From Aphrophora alni (taxonomy: Eukaryota; Arthropoda; Insecta; Hemiptera; Aphrophoridae): 64,000 nucleotides of DNA. The notes below the pieces were generated by a model that had not been told where the DNA came from, made no database searches, and was given only the letters and a program-made list of their open reading frames with translations. A program made the position numbers and the translations under genes. Shown one piece after another: positions 1 through 12,416 of this stretch; positions within the stretch are counted from its first letter, which is position 1, and every line of letters begins with the position of its first letter. The DNA lies in contig OY740768.1 of NCBI GenBank assembly GCA_963513935.1, forward strand, positions 41,100,368 to 41,164,367. The letters are read 5' to 3'.

Positions 1-593
1 CTTTCCAAAAACCACTTTTGAGGTTCAAACGATCGCAAAACGGATATATCTCCAAAAAACTCAATATCAATTTGTAGACTTATCACAAAACTTTCATTTT
101 AGGGAAAGTTCGGTTAATAACGCCACCAATTCAAATTTCATGGTTTAGTCATGTATCTTCTAGCACTACTATTATTTGGGAATAGAATATCGATACTCAC
201 TTATGTAACCTGATAGCTATCCAAAAGTTTTTGTTTTAAAATTTGTCATTCCAGCTAAAATCAAACTAATTTTTAAAATGGATGCACACGGTATTATTTA
301 CCTAACACGAGGGCAGTAGCGCCATCACTTGAGTACAATAACACATATTCAATTGTGTTTGTGTATGTTAAACAGTATTTTTTTTCAAAATTTATATTTT
401 TTATAATAACTTTATTTAAATTTACATTCATTCAAAATATGAAGTGACAATTTTTTACTGTATTCTATCATATAAACATTAAATAATTCAGATTACACAA
501 ATTGGCTTAACCTACATCTAACAATGTTAGGATTTTAAAAGTAATACGAACAATCTAATGGGCCTAGGCTAAAATAAACTCAATGTGCTAATC
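1..593. other. AT-rich non-coding DNA, no gene seen
   Basis: No supported coding region. The first ~60 bases (a run resembling AACCACTTTTGAGG followed by a GATCGCAAAACG-like string) weakly resemble the tail of the dispersed family described at 4,905-5,130, but the match is too short to call. Confidence 0.4.
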
Positions 594-1581
594 TTAAATG
601 TAGTCTGACAGGTGAACACATCTTTCATCCCATAGGGTACATAGACCACAATTTAAAATATTTCCTCCTGCACAATTTTCGTCTTCAATACACTGAAGCC
701 ATGGTTCATTCCATTTTGGGTCAAAGTAGAAAAGACCACAGTCCCCACAGTGCATTTCGTCATTTTTATCAACTTTGTCTTTTTTTTTCGTTTGTTTCGT
801 TTTCTTGGTCACCGTTTTCGTGGCCTGCTTCATAGACACACTGCCTGAAAAAAGTTCTCGATTGACAATCGGTCGCCTTGACATTAAGAGAACCACAAGG
901 GTTACTTCTGCTTTTATTAATCTTTGGACTTTGAATTAGTGTGCGAACAGATGAGGGTAATGATAACTGAATATTTGTTTCAGAAGACCTGTAAGCAGGT
1001 GTCAGAGCTGTTGTCTTCAATAGTACGTTCCAAGACGTCACTGAGAGCAAGGCAGAATCCGGAATTATCTGAGGATTGTAGGTATAGATTCCTGCTACTT
1101 TGAAAACCGACATTGTATTGTTGGTGTAACAGCTTGAAACTAAGCATGCGTAAACAGTTTTCCTAACTGGAGTTTTCTCAAAGGTCTTCCTGGATTTTTC
1201 TTCTTAAGTCATCAACTGCTTTATTCCAGTACACATTTAATGGCTTGAAAAAACTTCTATCTAACCTGGTTAGATCTTTCCTGGTAGAAGTTCGTAGCTG
1301 CAGTGACCAGGAAAGCAGAAAAATTGAATATCTAAACTGTCAGCAACGTCCAACACTGATACGTCTAAATGACTACGGTGTTTGTCAATAATCATAAGTG
1401 CTTTACTAAGAAGACGGTTCCTGTTAAAATGCCTCATAAAGTTACAAAACTCTTCTTTTTTACCCTTTAGTGTCGTTGAGAAAATGCTCCCATTGGGAAG
1501 ATTATCACCAAATTCTTTCTCAGCATATTTCCCTTTGTAAAGAATCATTGGCCAATACTTTATTAAATTAAAACACCACAA
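594..1581 (-). pseudogene. Decayed pogo/Tigger-like DDE transposase, C-terminal half
   Basis: Read on the minus strand, the upstream piece (1,581 to 1,270) contains ALMIIDKHRSHLDVSVLDVA followed by IQFFCFPGHCSYELLPGK. This matches the DDE_1 (pogo/Tigger) layout 'LLILDGHSSH...LLCLPPHTSHLLQPLDV', with the second catalytic Asp in IIDKH. The next residues, after a frameshift, read RLDRSFFKPLNVYWNKAVDDLRR, typical of the segment after QPLDV. The distal piece (896 to 594) is Lys-rich and then Cys-rich (CGDCGLFYFDPKWNEPWLQC...C..C), resembling the C-terminal zinc-finger-like tail that many insect pogo-type transposases carry. The frame is broken between the pieces by stops and shifts, so this is a dead copy. 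No N-terminal DNA-binding domain or terminal inverted repeats were found. Confidence 0.72.
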
Positions 1582-3399
1582 AAACAGAGAGAATATTAGT
1601 TCCCTGCTGGGAGAGCTAAAACTATTCTATTGCAATAAATCAAAACTTGCAATTTCACTGAATGGTCAATTGCTGCTGATTAATTTACAACCCAATTTCC
1701 AATCCTATTTTACGTATTGTGTGCCAAATCACTCAAGTTGTCATTTTCGAGAACTTAACAGTGTTTGAGATACAGATCCCCGTGTATTACGAGTTCCTTC
1801 AATGTACTTGAGATCCCATTACGATCGCATTAAGAAACCTCCTAGCCTACATTTGTTAGGTTTATATCATGATATTTTTGTATTTTAAAGAGAAATGCTT
1901 ATTTATCTTCCTCTTTTGAATCATTTTATTACGATATGGCGTACAGACCCTAAAACCTACATTACAGTTCTAGCAATTAAAATTCTAAACACCTTTTAAT
2001 TTCAACTAAACCTTTTATAGTGATTTCGAATATAGCAATTGTGATGACCCTCGTGGAACATCATCACCCGAAACAATAAAATGTCCACCTATACTACTCA
2101 TTCGAGTTATTTGCACTATTTTCGGGTCACACTATGTGTTTTAGTAAACGATTTAGAGGTCGTTTGTTTAATCAGATTTTGGTAAAATATAATATGTAAG
2201 TTCGGAATAACAAACCATTGGACACGTTCTCGTTAACCAGTAAATAAATCGTAAATTTTAAAATAGCCTTAGAGTTTTAAAATTCAAAACAATTATTTTC
2301 GGTGTTTTAATTTATTTTTTAAACTTTCTAAAGTAGCTAATTTTGTACAGCTTTAAAAACTACACCAAATGATAACCAAACAACAACAAAAAACAATAGA
2401 TACAACTCAAATTAAAGGTGTTAAAAATATAACCTCAAAATTTTAGGAAAATCAGCTAGGCCTAATGTAACCGAAATTTTAGACGATTTTTAGTCAAAAT
2501 TCTATCTATTGCTGTTAATTAAATAGAATTGTTACTAAAAACAAACTGTTGTAAAGTTTCAAAATGGTGATAGTTTCAGTATTTACTTCTTGTTAAAGGT
2601 TACATTAGTTTGTATCCTTTTTTGTGTGGTTTTTTGGTCTGTAGACTATAAATTAATACCAAAATTAAAGTTGGAATTAATTAATCCTCTGTTAAAATTC
2701 AAAATGACCAACATAAATTACATTTTTTTAACATAACCTTAAAATTTCAAAAAAAATAATCAACTATTACCATTGCCGGAATTCTAATAAATTTAAAAAG
2801 TACGTTGGATTATATTATTCGTTTAAATATTATCAAACATTCTCAATATGGTAGAAGTATAAAACACTATTTCTTATATAGGCTTTAGATGAATAGCTCA
2901 CTTAATTCAGCTTAGTCGTGTGTGTATATATATATATATATATTAATATGAAGGTAGAGTGACAAAGAAATAAACGTTGCAACCTCACCTAATATAAATA
3001 AAAATCAACCAAAGCTAATCGTTACCAAAAATGTCAATTTGGTAGTTCTCCTTCAAAAAGTGAAAATAAACGGTAGCCGCTATCTATGAAAAATGCCTAA
3101 ACTTGATATATTACGCCATAAACACGTCCTCAGCGCAAAACATATCTGATGCAAATCAAGCTTTTAATTACAGCGGTAGAGGAACATTTCTAATTATTGT
3201 TGTTTTCCAATTATTACTCAACCTCATTATGCTTTTGTACACAGGTTTAGGTCAATCATTCCAACATTTCACTAAAGTTTGATTGATATCTGTAGAGTTG
3301 ATTTTGAAAGAAAAATATAATTCTTTAATAAGAGTCCCATAACCAATATTCTTGTTTATTTAACCGAACTTATGAACGAACATTTTTTGAGAGATCAGT
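1582..3399. other. AT-rich DNA without recognisable genes
   Basis: No convincing coding frame. A short (TA)n run lies at about 2,922-2,942. Nothing else could be assigned. Confidence 0.5.
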
Positions 3400-3660
3400 A
3401 CCAATAAGTTTTGTTTTGGCTTTAGAGGCTACACTTTAGCCAAATTTGATCAAAATAGCTGACGAAATTATTTTTTCATATGAAAAATATTAACTGACGA
3501 AACAAATGATAAAAATTCCCGAGATATGCCCAAAATGTGCCCACATATCAAATTTGATTTAGTGACGCGTTTAAGTTGTAGAGCACTGCACAGACAAGAG
3601 ACGCTAGAAAGACAGCAGACACACTTAATTCCAAGATCCGCGATTTTGGACTCGGGGAAT
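3400..3660 (-). repeat. Dispersed repeat family 2, diverged copy
   Basis: On the minus strand this reads CTGTCTGTGCAGTGCTCTA, then a TCAAATTTGATATGTG-like stretch, then GGGCATATCTCGGGAATTTT, then GTAGCCTCTAAAGCCAAAAC. The order of blocks matches the better copies at 19,380-19,640 and 20,956-21,899. Coding capacity was not seen. It is an old interspersed repeat of unknown class. Confidence 0.5.
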
Positions 3661-4498
3661 CTTTAAGACGGATAGATCGACAATACTCTCAAAATTAGTT
3701 TTTAGACGTACGGCATCACATAATTCCTCTATACTTCATATATATGAGAGAGTAAAAACAGCTGTAAAATCACTTAAAGAAACACACATTGATTTGTTAT
3801 TAAACCTCTTATTGAAATTTAAAAGGACAGATTTTTTAAATATTATCTCGAATATAATATCCTTCAATCTGTTTGTTCGTTGGTGTTTTGAAATTCCAAA
3901 AGAACTAGATGCAATATTTAATAAGAAATTTGGTATAATTCACAATAATAATTTTCTTAACTACAATTACAAGTACAAAAGCTAAAAACTAAATAATTGT
4001 AAATTTATCATTTAGTTTTATTCATTTAAATTAATGTACATTTCGATTAAAACGTTATTTCAGTGGGTTCTTTAGCTAAACTAGAACTCCGGTTATGTCA
4101 GTTATAATATCAGATACGAGTAGAAGTTGAATTATGTAAATGTGAATCATAAAAGACTTTTACGAAGTTTAAATATATTTTCTGTCTGAAGAAACAAATT
4201 CAAAAATAGTTGACTTGTATCTGAAACGCTGACATGAGATGATGTGAATTTATTTTGATGTTTTTTGTTGTTGTATCGATTAGTTTGCGACCTTGACCTT
4301 CAATTAATAAATAGAGTTCGCAAGCTGCACACAATATGAGCTATAACGAACTCATTTAGGTCCTGTATATTTTAAGAAATTACCTAAAAATTGTTCATGC
4401 ATCCATGCTAAACTTAACAAAAATTCCGGCTATTATGACTTTATATTTGTGGTTATGTTTCTAACAATTAATTTTGTTTTATTTATTTTCTACCAACT

Positions 4499-4765
4499 GA
4501 GCTATCCTTAGTCGTTTCCCAACATAGGGCGTACACTTCTCACTGGGATTTGCTTTTTGCTGCGATTTTCGAATTATCAAATTAATTAATTACCTCGTTA
4601 CAAACGACATTGAAATTAATATTTACCTCAACTTGCTGTTACGTATGTATTACGGTCGTTTCTAATGTGTTAATTAATTTGATAAGTCGAGAATTGCAGC
4701 AAAAAGCAAAGTTAAGTGAGAAATGTACGCCCTATGCTGGGATGCGACTAAGGATAGCTCAGGTC
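4499..4765. repeat. Inverted-repeat element with two divergent tRNA-like heads
   Basis: Two ~95-110-nt arms (about 4,499-4,610 and 4,655-4,765) are inverted copies of each other with scattered mismatches. Both contain CTGAGCTATCCTTAGTCG, GTACGCCCTATGYTGGG, GCAAAAAGCAAA and TTAATTAATTTGATAA, on opposite strands. The outer end of each arm carries the tRNA D-arm/A-box string GGATAGCTCAG; the left one continues as GGATAGCTCAGTTGGTAG on the minus strand. On the right, A-box-like sequence is followed almost at once by a B-box-like GGGTTCAATTTCC, so the middle of the tRNA-like part is missing. The most likely explanation is two tRNA-derived SINE heads inserted back to back, or a foldback MITE built from one. 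Confidence 0.6.
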
Positions 4766-4904
4766 CTGGGTTCAATTTCCAGTCTAGGTCAAATATTTTT
4801 CACTTGAAATACTATTTAATTTAACAAGGCTAGCTGGTAAAAACGTATAAGTGTTAAATCAAGAAATTTAAAATGAAGAAAAAACGTTTTAAAATGGCCG
4901 GAAT

Positions 4905-5130
4905 TTAATCATTTTCAATTAAATTTTTCTGAATTTCAATAGGGTTTCAATTAGCACACTCATATACCCTATACACCAAATTCCATATTCCTATCTAAAT
5001 TCTGTTGCCGCTATCGTGTTTGCTTACTGACGACGGACAGATGGCATTTGAAAACCACTTTTCAAAATCCTGAGACCGTGAAACGTGCCGAAACTTAGTT
5101 AAAACATAAGTCGAAACTTTTTGCGATTAC
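4905..5130 (+). repeat. Dispersed repeat family 1, copy A
   Basis: Shares an ordered set of blocks with 17,055-17,260 (+), 25,785-25,920 (-) and 56,895-56,945 (+): GAATTTCRATAGGGTT, CCCTAYACACCAAATT, a GCYGCTATCGTG/GTAGCCCCTATCGTG segment, then CATTTSRAAA, CGTGAAACGTG and TTTTTGCGAYTACAAAAC. No coding potential is visible. Class unknown. Confidence 0.55.
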
Positions 5131-8100
5131 AAAACTTACTCTGGGTTAATATAAACATAAAACTGAAATTATAATTATAAAGTACCGTCTTTTACATCAC
5201 AATACAACAAAATTTCATACTATAACAAAATAAAATCTGAGGTTATACAACAACAACAACAACAACAACAAAAAAATTTTAATGTAAAAATCTTCCTGTG
5301 ATACTTAATTGAGGGTGGATAATTTCAGTGATTAAACAACAACAGTGGTTTTTAAATTATAAGTTTTATATGTATTCGAGCTAAATAATAGTTTTACTTG
5401 TCCGTGAGACATTTGTTGACGTCTACATAAGTCCATGACAAATCTATGTCTTGGCCGAGTAATGTCCTTCATCCGTTTACTCCTGATAATCTAAATCCTA
5501 CCTGTGAAACACCAATATCATATCTACTGTATAATCAAAGATACTAATTTAGACACATTGATTAGAAATAACTTATGATTTATTTGAAATAATTGTGACA
5601 ACTATTCATTTACAATAAAGCAAATACTTTCAATTTATGATTGTAGACACGTGATATGATGTTTTTGATAACGTCCGTAGTCACAGTGTCTAATAATTGT
5701 TATGACAATAAACCATGTAAAAACATTGCATTTAATTTATTTTCTCTCAAATCATATTTACTATTTCTAGACGGAAAAAAAACTTTATTACTCAGTTTTT
5801 AAGATGTATTTCTTACGTAATATAAATTGGTATAGAAGTGTTACTCTCTATTAACTTTTGACTTGGTTTTACACATAATATTATTTAAATAAGGCTAAAC
5901 TTAATTCGCTTCTACACCACCAACTCGTACAGAATGTAAATCGTACTTGACTTAAATAAAGTTTTTAATGACAGTTCTACAGTTTCATTTTCCAATTTCC
6001 ATTTCCAGTTTCTTTTTTTTTTTCAATTATTCCAGAACCATAATTTTCAGTTTAATTTAATTACAATTTGTCATGCTGGTTTCGTATCATTAATTTTCAC
6101 ATTTAAATAAAACTAAACGAAATCCTTACAGTCGAGTTTGAACAATTATGTCTTTATAGTCTTTTATAACAGCCTTATGAAAGATTATTTGTATTTAACA
6201 GTGGACTCCCAAACCGGCATGTTTGGGAAGATGGTGGCCAAAATGTTTTTTTGAGTGCTTATATTTTAGCAACAAATCACACATAAGCATAGTTTATTGT
6301 ATAAAGAACTTGTTTTGATGTGGATAGTAAAGTCGTCAGTATTCTGATCTATTCAAAGAAAGAGCTGAGATAATTAAATAAATATTTTAACTCGATTGCA
6401 TTGCAATTTTGTTCACTATGAAGCCTAATTCCAAGAAGAGGATGTTATGCACTTTGATAATTTTTGTTCTATTTTAAATGAAATGTAAGTATTTTAATAA
6501 ACGTGTATTGACTTTTGTAAAGAGGAAGGACTTTTTAAATGGTAAGAATTGGTCGTTACTGAGCGAATATTGCAGAGCAGCACGGCGGTGTAGGTAGGGC
6601 TATGATTTGATACAAGATTTTAACAATTAATGTAATCACTTTGAAACAATTGACTAATTAGTAACATAATGTAAGGACGTTTATTATTTTGATGTTACAA
6701 ATAATAATGATTGGATAGTTTTTATTATAAAAGTTAATGCAACTCCTCAGATGTTCTGTAACAACGAATAATGTAGTGTAGAATAAGGTTTTATTTTGTT
6801 ATATTATTAGTATATAAAACAAAATACTAACATTATTATAGCTTTGAATTTAGATAGTAGACTATACTTTAAACAAAACATTTTGAACTCAGACTAAGGA
6901 ATTCATTAATTTTTTTTTTATTTCTACTAATACTCGATGACTATGTATTGATGACATGCACACATCACACAAACACATAGAATAGAACAAATACGTTGAG
7001 TTTAATTTACAAAATTTTTACTTTTAGTAGTTTACTAAACTGTTAGCCTACTGGTTCAGTGATTTACGGTTACAAACGGTTCTCAAATCATGAACGAAAC
7101 AGCAATGACGTTAATCTACTAATGTTTGATGTACAAAAATATGGTTTATATTTTCTCATTTTAAGTAGAAAAGCCCTATTTTTACAACATATTGCGTAAG
7201 ATCGTATACTAAATCTTTCAGGGGGGGTGTATAAATAAGCAAATTGTGATATTATTATTGGATGAAAAATATTTGCATCAAGACGTTGTGGAGATATAAA
7301 ACAAGACTATTTCCGCCATTTCGGTACAAGAATTCGTATATAACAAGAGAAAGACTTTTTTGTCATTATAGAAAGACTTTTTGTGAAAGTTAAATTGAAA
7401 ATCAGAATGATTTTACTTTTTTAATTTGAAATTTATTAAATTAAAAAGTAAAGCTAGATTAAAATATCTTTACTGATAAAAACCTTAAATATGAGGATTG
7501 CTTTTACAATAACTACAATATCAAAGCAAATCCACAACCTAGTACTTTAACATTCTAGGCAAGATGTCGTAAATAGATAGAAACCGGCCTGGAAAACATG
7601 CGTTATTACACAGAGATGGAGAGTAAGTATTTCTTTATATTTTTATTGGGTTATCTTGTCACGCCTGCTAAGAAAAGGACACCATTAACAATTAAATTTA
7701 ATTACTTAGTTCAAGTACTAGGTCCATCACGCAGAAGTGAGACACATTAATATTGAACCTAAAACACACAAGGATCGCCGTATAATGTGGTTTGACTTCA
7801 AATGGAAAACTCCAACAACAGTTTTCCGGTCTAGATACCTTTTTATTATCACTTGTTATATTTTTTTCTTGACCTTAAAAATTGTATTACAATGTTTGAC
7901 CTTAGAAATTACGATATTTAACAATTAAAAAAAACTTGTTGTTATCACATGAAATATATTTATTTTTAAGAATATAGATTTGACATATCAATCTATTTTC
8001 CTTTCCGTTTTTATATTTTATTTTATACCAAACAAAATTTTGACCATATTGGTCGAAACATAAAATTAAAATTGATTTCCTTAACTGAACTTTAAGCTAA

Positions 8101-8234
8101 AATTGCATCTTCCCTTTTTTCTATTGTACAGATAATTTATTGTACATTTGAAGAATTTATTGGGGGGTGGGGGGTACAGCAATCCTAGGGTTGATTTTCT
8201 TTCTTTTTTTAAGCATATAAAGTATTGATAGAAT
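5131..8234. other. AT-rich DNA without recognisable genes
   Basis: Contains a (CAA)n microsatellite at about 5,249-5,272 and otherwise unassigned AT-rich sequence. Short open frames here (for example 7,737-7,928) have no recognisable motif and look random. Confidence 0.5.
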
Positions 8235-8730
8235 ACGAAATTACTTCGGCTGGGCAGGACCTTACCCAATACCCTTGGAAGTTTTTGATCCGTCCGTGTA
8301 CCAAATCAGTGTCACTCGTTTCTGCCAACACAGTTTACACGATATGGTATCTCAAGGTCAGCTATTTTTAACACCCTACCCGACAACATTCCAAGGATAT
8401 CTATTCGCAGAATGTTATCAATCCTGGTATGTTTACTGGCCTAATGAAAGCCTGTTTATCCTCAGTTACCCACACACTGCATTCTGTAAGATATCACCCT
8501 TGTCTCTCCCATGATACTAATATTTAGAGAAGGCAGATTTAGCAGCACCACCATGGGTGCAGTTGGAGTTCCTTTCATGGCACCTAAAGTAATCAAGCTT
8601 ACTGCACGCAACACCTTAAGCTAAGGTTTCCAAGATCACGCCAGCGTTCTTGGAAACCTTGGCTTTAGTCAGGCTCATTGCAGCAGTAGTTTCTTGTATC
8701 TTTGCACACAGGCTTGGTGGCTTGGTGTCA
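8235..8730 (-). pseudogene. R1/Jockey-like LINE fragment: RT tail and start of RNase H
   Basis: Minus-strand translation gives, in order, AAMSLTKAKVSK, then SLITLGAMKGTPTAPMVVLL, then NLPSLNISIMGETRVISYRM, and about 200 nt later LIWYTDGSKTSKGIG. This is the classic order in insect non-LTR elements: a '..SLNKVQRLACLGITGAMRTTPTAALEVLLNLPPL..GEARMAAYRL' segment after the RT, then the RNase H start 'WYTDGSKT..G.G' with its first catalytic Asp. Frames change between the pieces and stops are present. A GC-rich hairpin (AAGCTAAGGTTTCCAAGA with its near complement 12 nt later, about 8,618-8,665) sits in the decayed coding part. Similar fragments occur at 17,560-17,760 and 58,861-59,070 and may be the same family. 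Confidence 0.75.
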
Positions 8731-9918
8731 TAATTATATATTTTGACTTGTGCAACGCTTGTATACACATTTTGAAGAAATAACTGATAGTTTTATAATG
8801 GTAATAGTGTAGGCCTTTACATATAAATTTAACAGTTTAATCTGAAAAATTTAACAAACGACCTTCAATAACTGTTAGTTTGCTTAAAAGGCACAGTTTG
8901 ATAAATATAACTGAAGTCAAACAATTTTGGTAGAACGAAACAACACGTACAAATTAAACTAATTAATTTTGTTAAACTTATAATTAGTAGAGCCTTAAAG
9001 ATTAAATCATGATTTTGATTCTGGCCTTTGTCAAGCCAAACTTTTTCATAATTACAAATTTAATTGCTTATATATAACAAGTTGTTAGTTTATAGTTTAA
9101 AAATTGACGATGTGTAAACATAAATTAATTGCATTAGTACGTCAAGCGAAGTGTAAGGCAAAACTGGTTTTATTTAGTCTTGTCCCTGTCTCTTGTTTTA
9201 ACATCTCTCGAGTTGTTGACAATCTGAAAAGAGAAGTGCTGCAACCCAATTAGTTTAGGCGATTTAATTGCACAAGAATACGTTCTAGGCATTGTGTATT
9301 GTGCTTCTCTGTTCTTTCCATTCCATTCTTACGGAACTAAGAGTGTACAATCTGCCTATCTTATATTGTTAGATAGACGTAATTTATAAACTTTACCTTT
9401 CGCTTTGTTCTGAAAAACTTTGTCATGTGTCGGCTAACTAAAATCTATTTATTTGAATAAATTTTAAACTGCAATAAAATATGGGTTTGAGATACAAAAC
9501 ACGATTAAATTATAAATAAGGTTGTCCATTTACAAATCTAGAACTCTAAATAAAATCATTCGACAAGTTTAACATCAAAGTCCTTTTATACTTCAGTGAT
9601 TGAATTGGTTATAATTTAACTATATATTATTAACTTTTACAAGGATGAATTAGAGTTTAATTAAGTTAAAAGTCGATTATTGTTTATTATTATTTATTAT
9701 TTATTTCGAACAAACAAATTAGTTGAAATTCTACTTTGATAGTTATGAAATGTGTGCAATTTAGAGTTTGTACATTTAAGTTGACTAACCAAAATAGATA
9801 CGTAAATTGCACTGACTTTGGTAATTATTCTTCTATTTTGCTCACTTGTTTGATTCCTTCCTTTTATTTGCTTTATACTGTACATTATTACTTTATCATT
9901 ATATCTTTGTGTCTGAAA
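8731..9918. other. AT-rich DNA without recognisable genes
   Basis: No coding frame with recognisable motifs. The overlapping short frames at 9,697-9,930 on both strands look random. Confidence 0.45.
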
Positions 9919-10110
9919 GGAGCGACATAGCTTAGTAGTAAAGGGAGCGCTTATCTCGGCACCGTTTAAACTAGTGTACAGTCAAAGGTTACGCAAGTTC
10001 GAACCCGATTAACGATGTTGCGTTTTTTCGTGTATTACCCACTTCTTCATCAGTCTAACGGGGATACTGACAAGACGTTAAGTGCGCAACTAACTTTCTC
10101 CTGAAGTCTC
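9919..10110 (+). repeat. tRNA-derived SINE, copy 1
   Basis: Starts GGAGCGACATAGCTTAGTAG (A-box-like) and about 75 nt later has ACGCAAGTTCGAACCC (B-box-like), a spacing compatible with an internal pol III promoter. The 5' part matches the minus-strand copy at 17,388-17,493 (GGAGCGACATAGCTTAGTTG ... GGTTGCGTAAGTTTG). A shared head at two sites, on opposite strands, argues for a SINE rather than a single tRNA gene. The 3' limit is not defined. Confidence 0.6.
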
Positions 10111-10719
10111 TTAAAATTCTTCTTAGTATTTTTATGATCCTCTGATTACTGAGACACTCTTAATATAAACTTGATTTGAATCTCTGTTTTAATCTCATCC
10201 TTAGTCTGATTTTCACATTAAATTAAATCGTTAAATTTTATAGATGCTTAAATAGTATAAAAGATGAAATGAGTGTATGAAATGGATATGTACATTTTGG
10301 GTGATGGCGAGTATTTGAAATGGCAAAATCTAGGCTATATTAATTTTTGTTAATTAATTAATTATTTGCAAGTTATTATTTCTTTCTTATATATTATATG
10401 TGTTGTTACTGAATGGATGGGTGGTGAAAGATATTTATTATGCCTGGTTTCAAATTATGCATATAAATTTTGTATAGGTGTATGTGTTTGTTTTTCTCTT
10501 ATCAAAGAACCTTTAACCTGTAAACACAATATTACGATATTATAGTTAATTATCTTAAAAATAATGTAGTTATATCCAACTCTAAAGAATCCAACAAAAA
10601 AATGGGATTATTCTAACATAAATTTAATTGTATGCAAACAAAATTAAATAAATAACCAAACTAAAAGTTCAGCTATTCTTAGGACGTATATTAGAAGACT
10701 TTTGCATAACCGGTGTTAC

Positions 10720-12416
10720 TACAATCAATAATTATTATACCATGAAGGCTTTTCGCTTCAAATTCAATCTTATACAACATCTGCAATGATGGGTATACAA
10801 TCAATATTTATTTAGACCATGAAGGCTTTTCGCGCCTTTTTCAGTTTTATACAACATCTACAATGATGGGTATTGTTAGGAATTAGGATAATTTTAGTTA
10901 GGAATATAGTCTAAGTTCTTTTTAGGAACACAGTATGACAACAATTATTGTGACAGACCTGGAAAAATGATGAAATTGCTTACCTTGCAAGCAAGGCAGA
11001 CGTCATTGATGCTACAAACACATATAAACCCTTGGGTGGGAGAAAACTTGGTCAGTGGGCCAAGATTAATCGAGGGAAGTGCTGCAGGAATTTTTGAAGA
11101 TAGCCAGACGGACTTGGCGAGTAAGAGAATCCTGGGAGCATAATTCTGGAAGATAGCCAGACGGCGTATACGAGCTACCTAGGAGTTTTGAGACTTCAGA
11201 TGAGCATCCATGAATGGCAAGCAGGGTGAGCAAACTTCGTGTCTAAACCTTGCATTTATTTCAGACACAAGTAATAATAATATATAACGTAGAATCAGAT
11301 CTGTGAGTCACAATAATTAGAGTCATTCTGGATTAATAGTAGTAATAAAGATATGGTATTATTATAATAAGATAGGAGATAGTCATTGTTAATAAAAATT
11401 AATTAGTATACTGAACCACTGATTTGATGATATTTAATTGAAAATAAGAACCCAGGCATATTTTAGAGAGAGAGCCAATCATAACAGTATACAATCAATA
11501 TTTATTTAGACCATGAAGGCTTTTCGCGTCTTTTTCAATTTTATTTTATACATCTGCAATGATGGGTATACAATCAATAATTATTATACCATGAAGGCTT
11601 TTCGCTTCAAATTCAATCTTATACAACATCTGCAATGATGGGTATACAATCAATATTTATTTAGACCGTGAAGGCTTTTCGCGTCTTTTTCAGTTTTATA
11701 CAACATCTACAATAATTATGGGTATACAATCAATATTTATATAGACAATGAAGGCTTTTCACGTCATTTTCAATTTTATTTTATACATCTGCAATGATGG
11801 GTATACAATCAATAATTATTATACCATGAAGGCTTTTCGCTTCAATTTCAATCTTATACAACATCTGCAATGATGGGTATACAATCAATATTTATTTAGA
11901 CCATGAAGGCTTTTTGCGTCTTTTTCAATTTTATACAATATCTATAATGATGGGTATACAATCAATATTTATTTAGACCATTAAGGCTTTTTGCGTCTTT
12001 TTCAATTTTATACAACATGTACAATGATGGGTATACAATCAATATTTATTTAGACCGTGAAGGCTTTTCACGTCATTTTCAATTTTATACGACATCTGTA
12101 ATGATGGGTATACAATCAATATTTATTTAGACCGTGAAGGCTATTCACGTCATTTTCAATTTTATACAACATCTGTAATGATGGGTATAAAATCAATATT
12201 TATTTAGACCATGAAGGCTTTTTGCGTCTTTTTCAATTTTATACAATATCTACAATGATGGGTATTCAATCAATATTTATTTAGACCAAAAGCTTTTCGC
12301 GTCTTTTTCAATTTTATACAACATGTACAATGATGGGTATACAATCAATATTTATTTAGACCAAAAGCTTTTCGCGTCTTTTTCAATTTTATACAACATG
12401 TACAATGATGGGTATA
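10720..12416. repeat. 77-bp tandem array (about 14 units), split by a solo LTR
   Basis: Units average about 77 bp and carry the blocks GGGTATACAATCAATATTTA, GACCATGAAGGCTTTTCGCG, TTTTTCAATTTTATACAACA and TCTACAATGAT. Two subtypes alternate irregularly: one with AATAATTATTATACC and CGCTTCAAATTCAATC, the other with AATATTTATTTAGACC and CGCGTCTTTTTCAAT. Two units precede the LTR insertion at 10,874 and about twelve follow it. Units differ by point changes and small deletions (two late units lost TGAAGG). The sequence is AT-rich and non-coding; it reads as an ordinary local satellite. Confidence 0.9.
10874..11486. mobile_element. Solo LTR, 613 bp, with 4-bp target duplication
   Basis: The insertion interrupts one 77-bp satellite unit exactly: the bases before (GGGTAT) and after (GTATACAATC) share GTAT (10,870-10,873 and 11,487-11,490), and removing one GTAT restores the unit. 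The insert begins TGTTAGG and ends ATAACA, the TG...CA ends and short terminal inverted repeat of a retroviral-type LTR. No internal gag-pol region is present, which fits LTR-LTR recombination. A diverged relative lies at 25,978-26,430. Which retrotransposon family it belongs to cannot be told from the LTR alone. Confidence 0.85.

Noticed and set aside
8275..8514. Plus-strand gene of 79 codons
   Set aside because: It is the antisense of a LINE fragment with the motif WYTDGSKT on the minus strand.
8618..8665. Hairpin as a regulatory RNA or terminator
   Set aside because: It lies inside decayed LINE coding sequence and has one mismatch; most likely a local inverted duplication.
10720..12416. 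CRISPR array
   Set aside because: Whole 77-bp units repeat without unique spacers, and the context is a eukaryotic genome.
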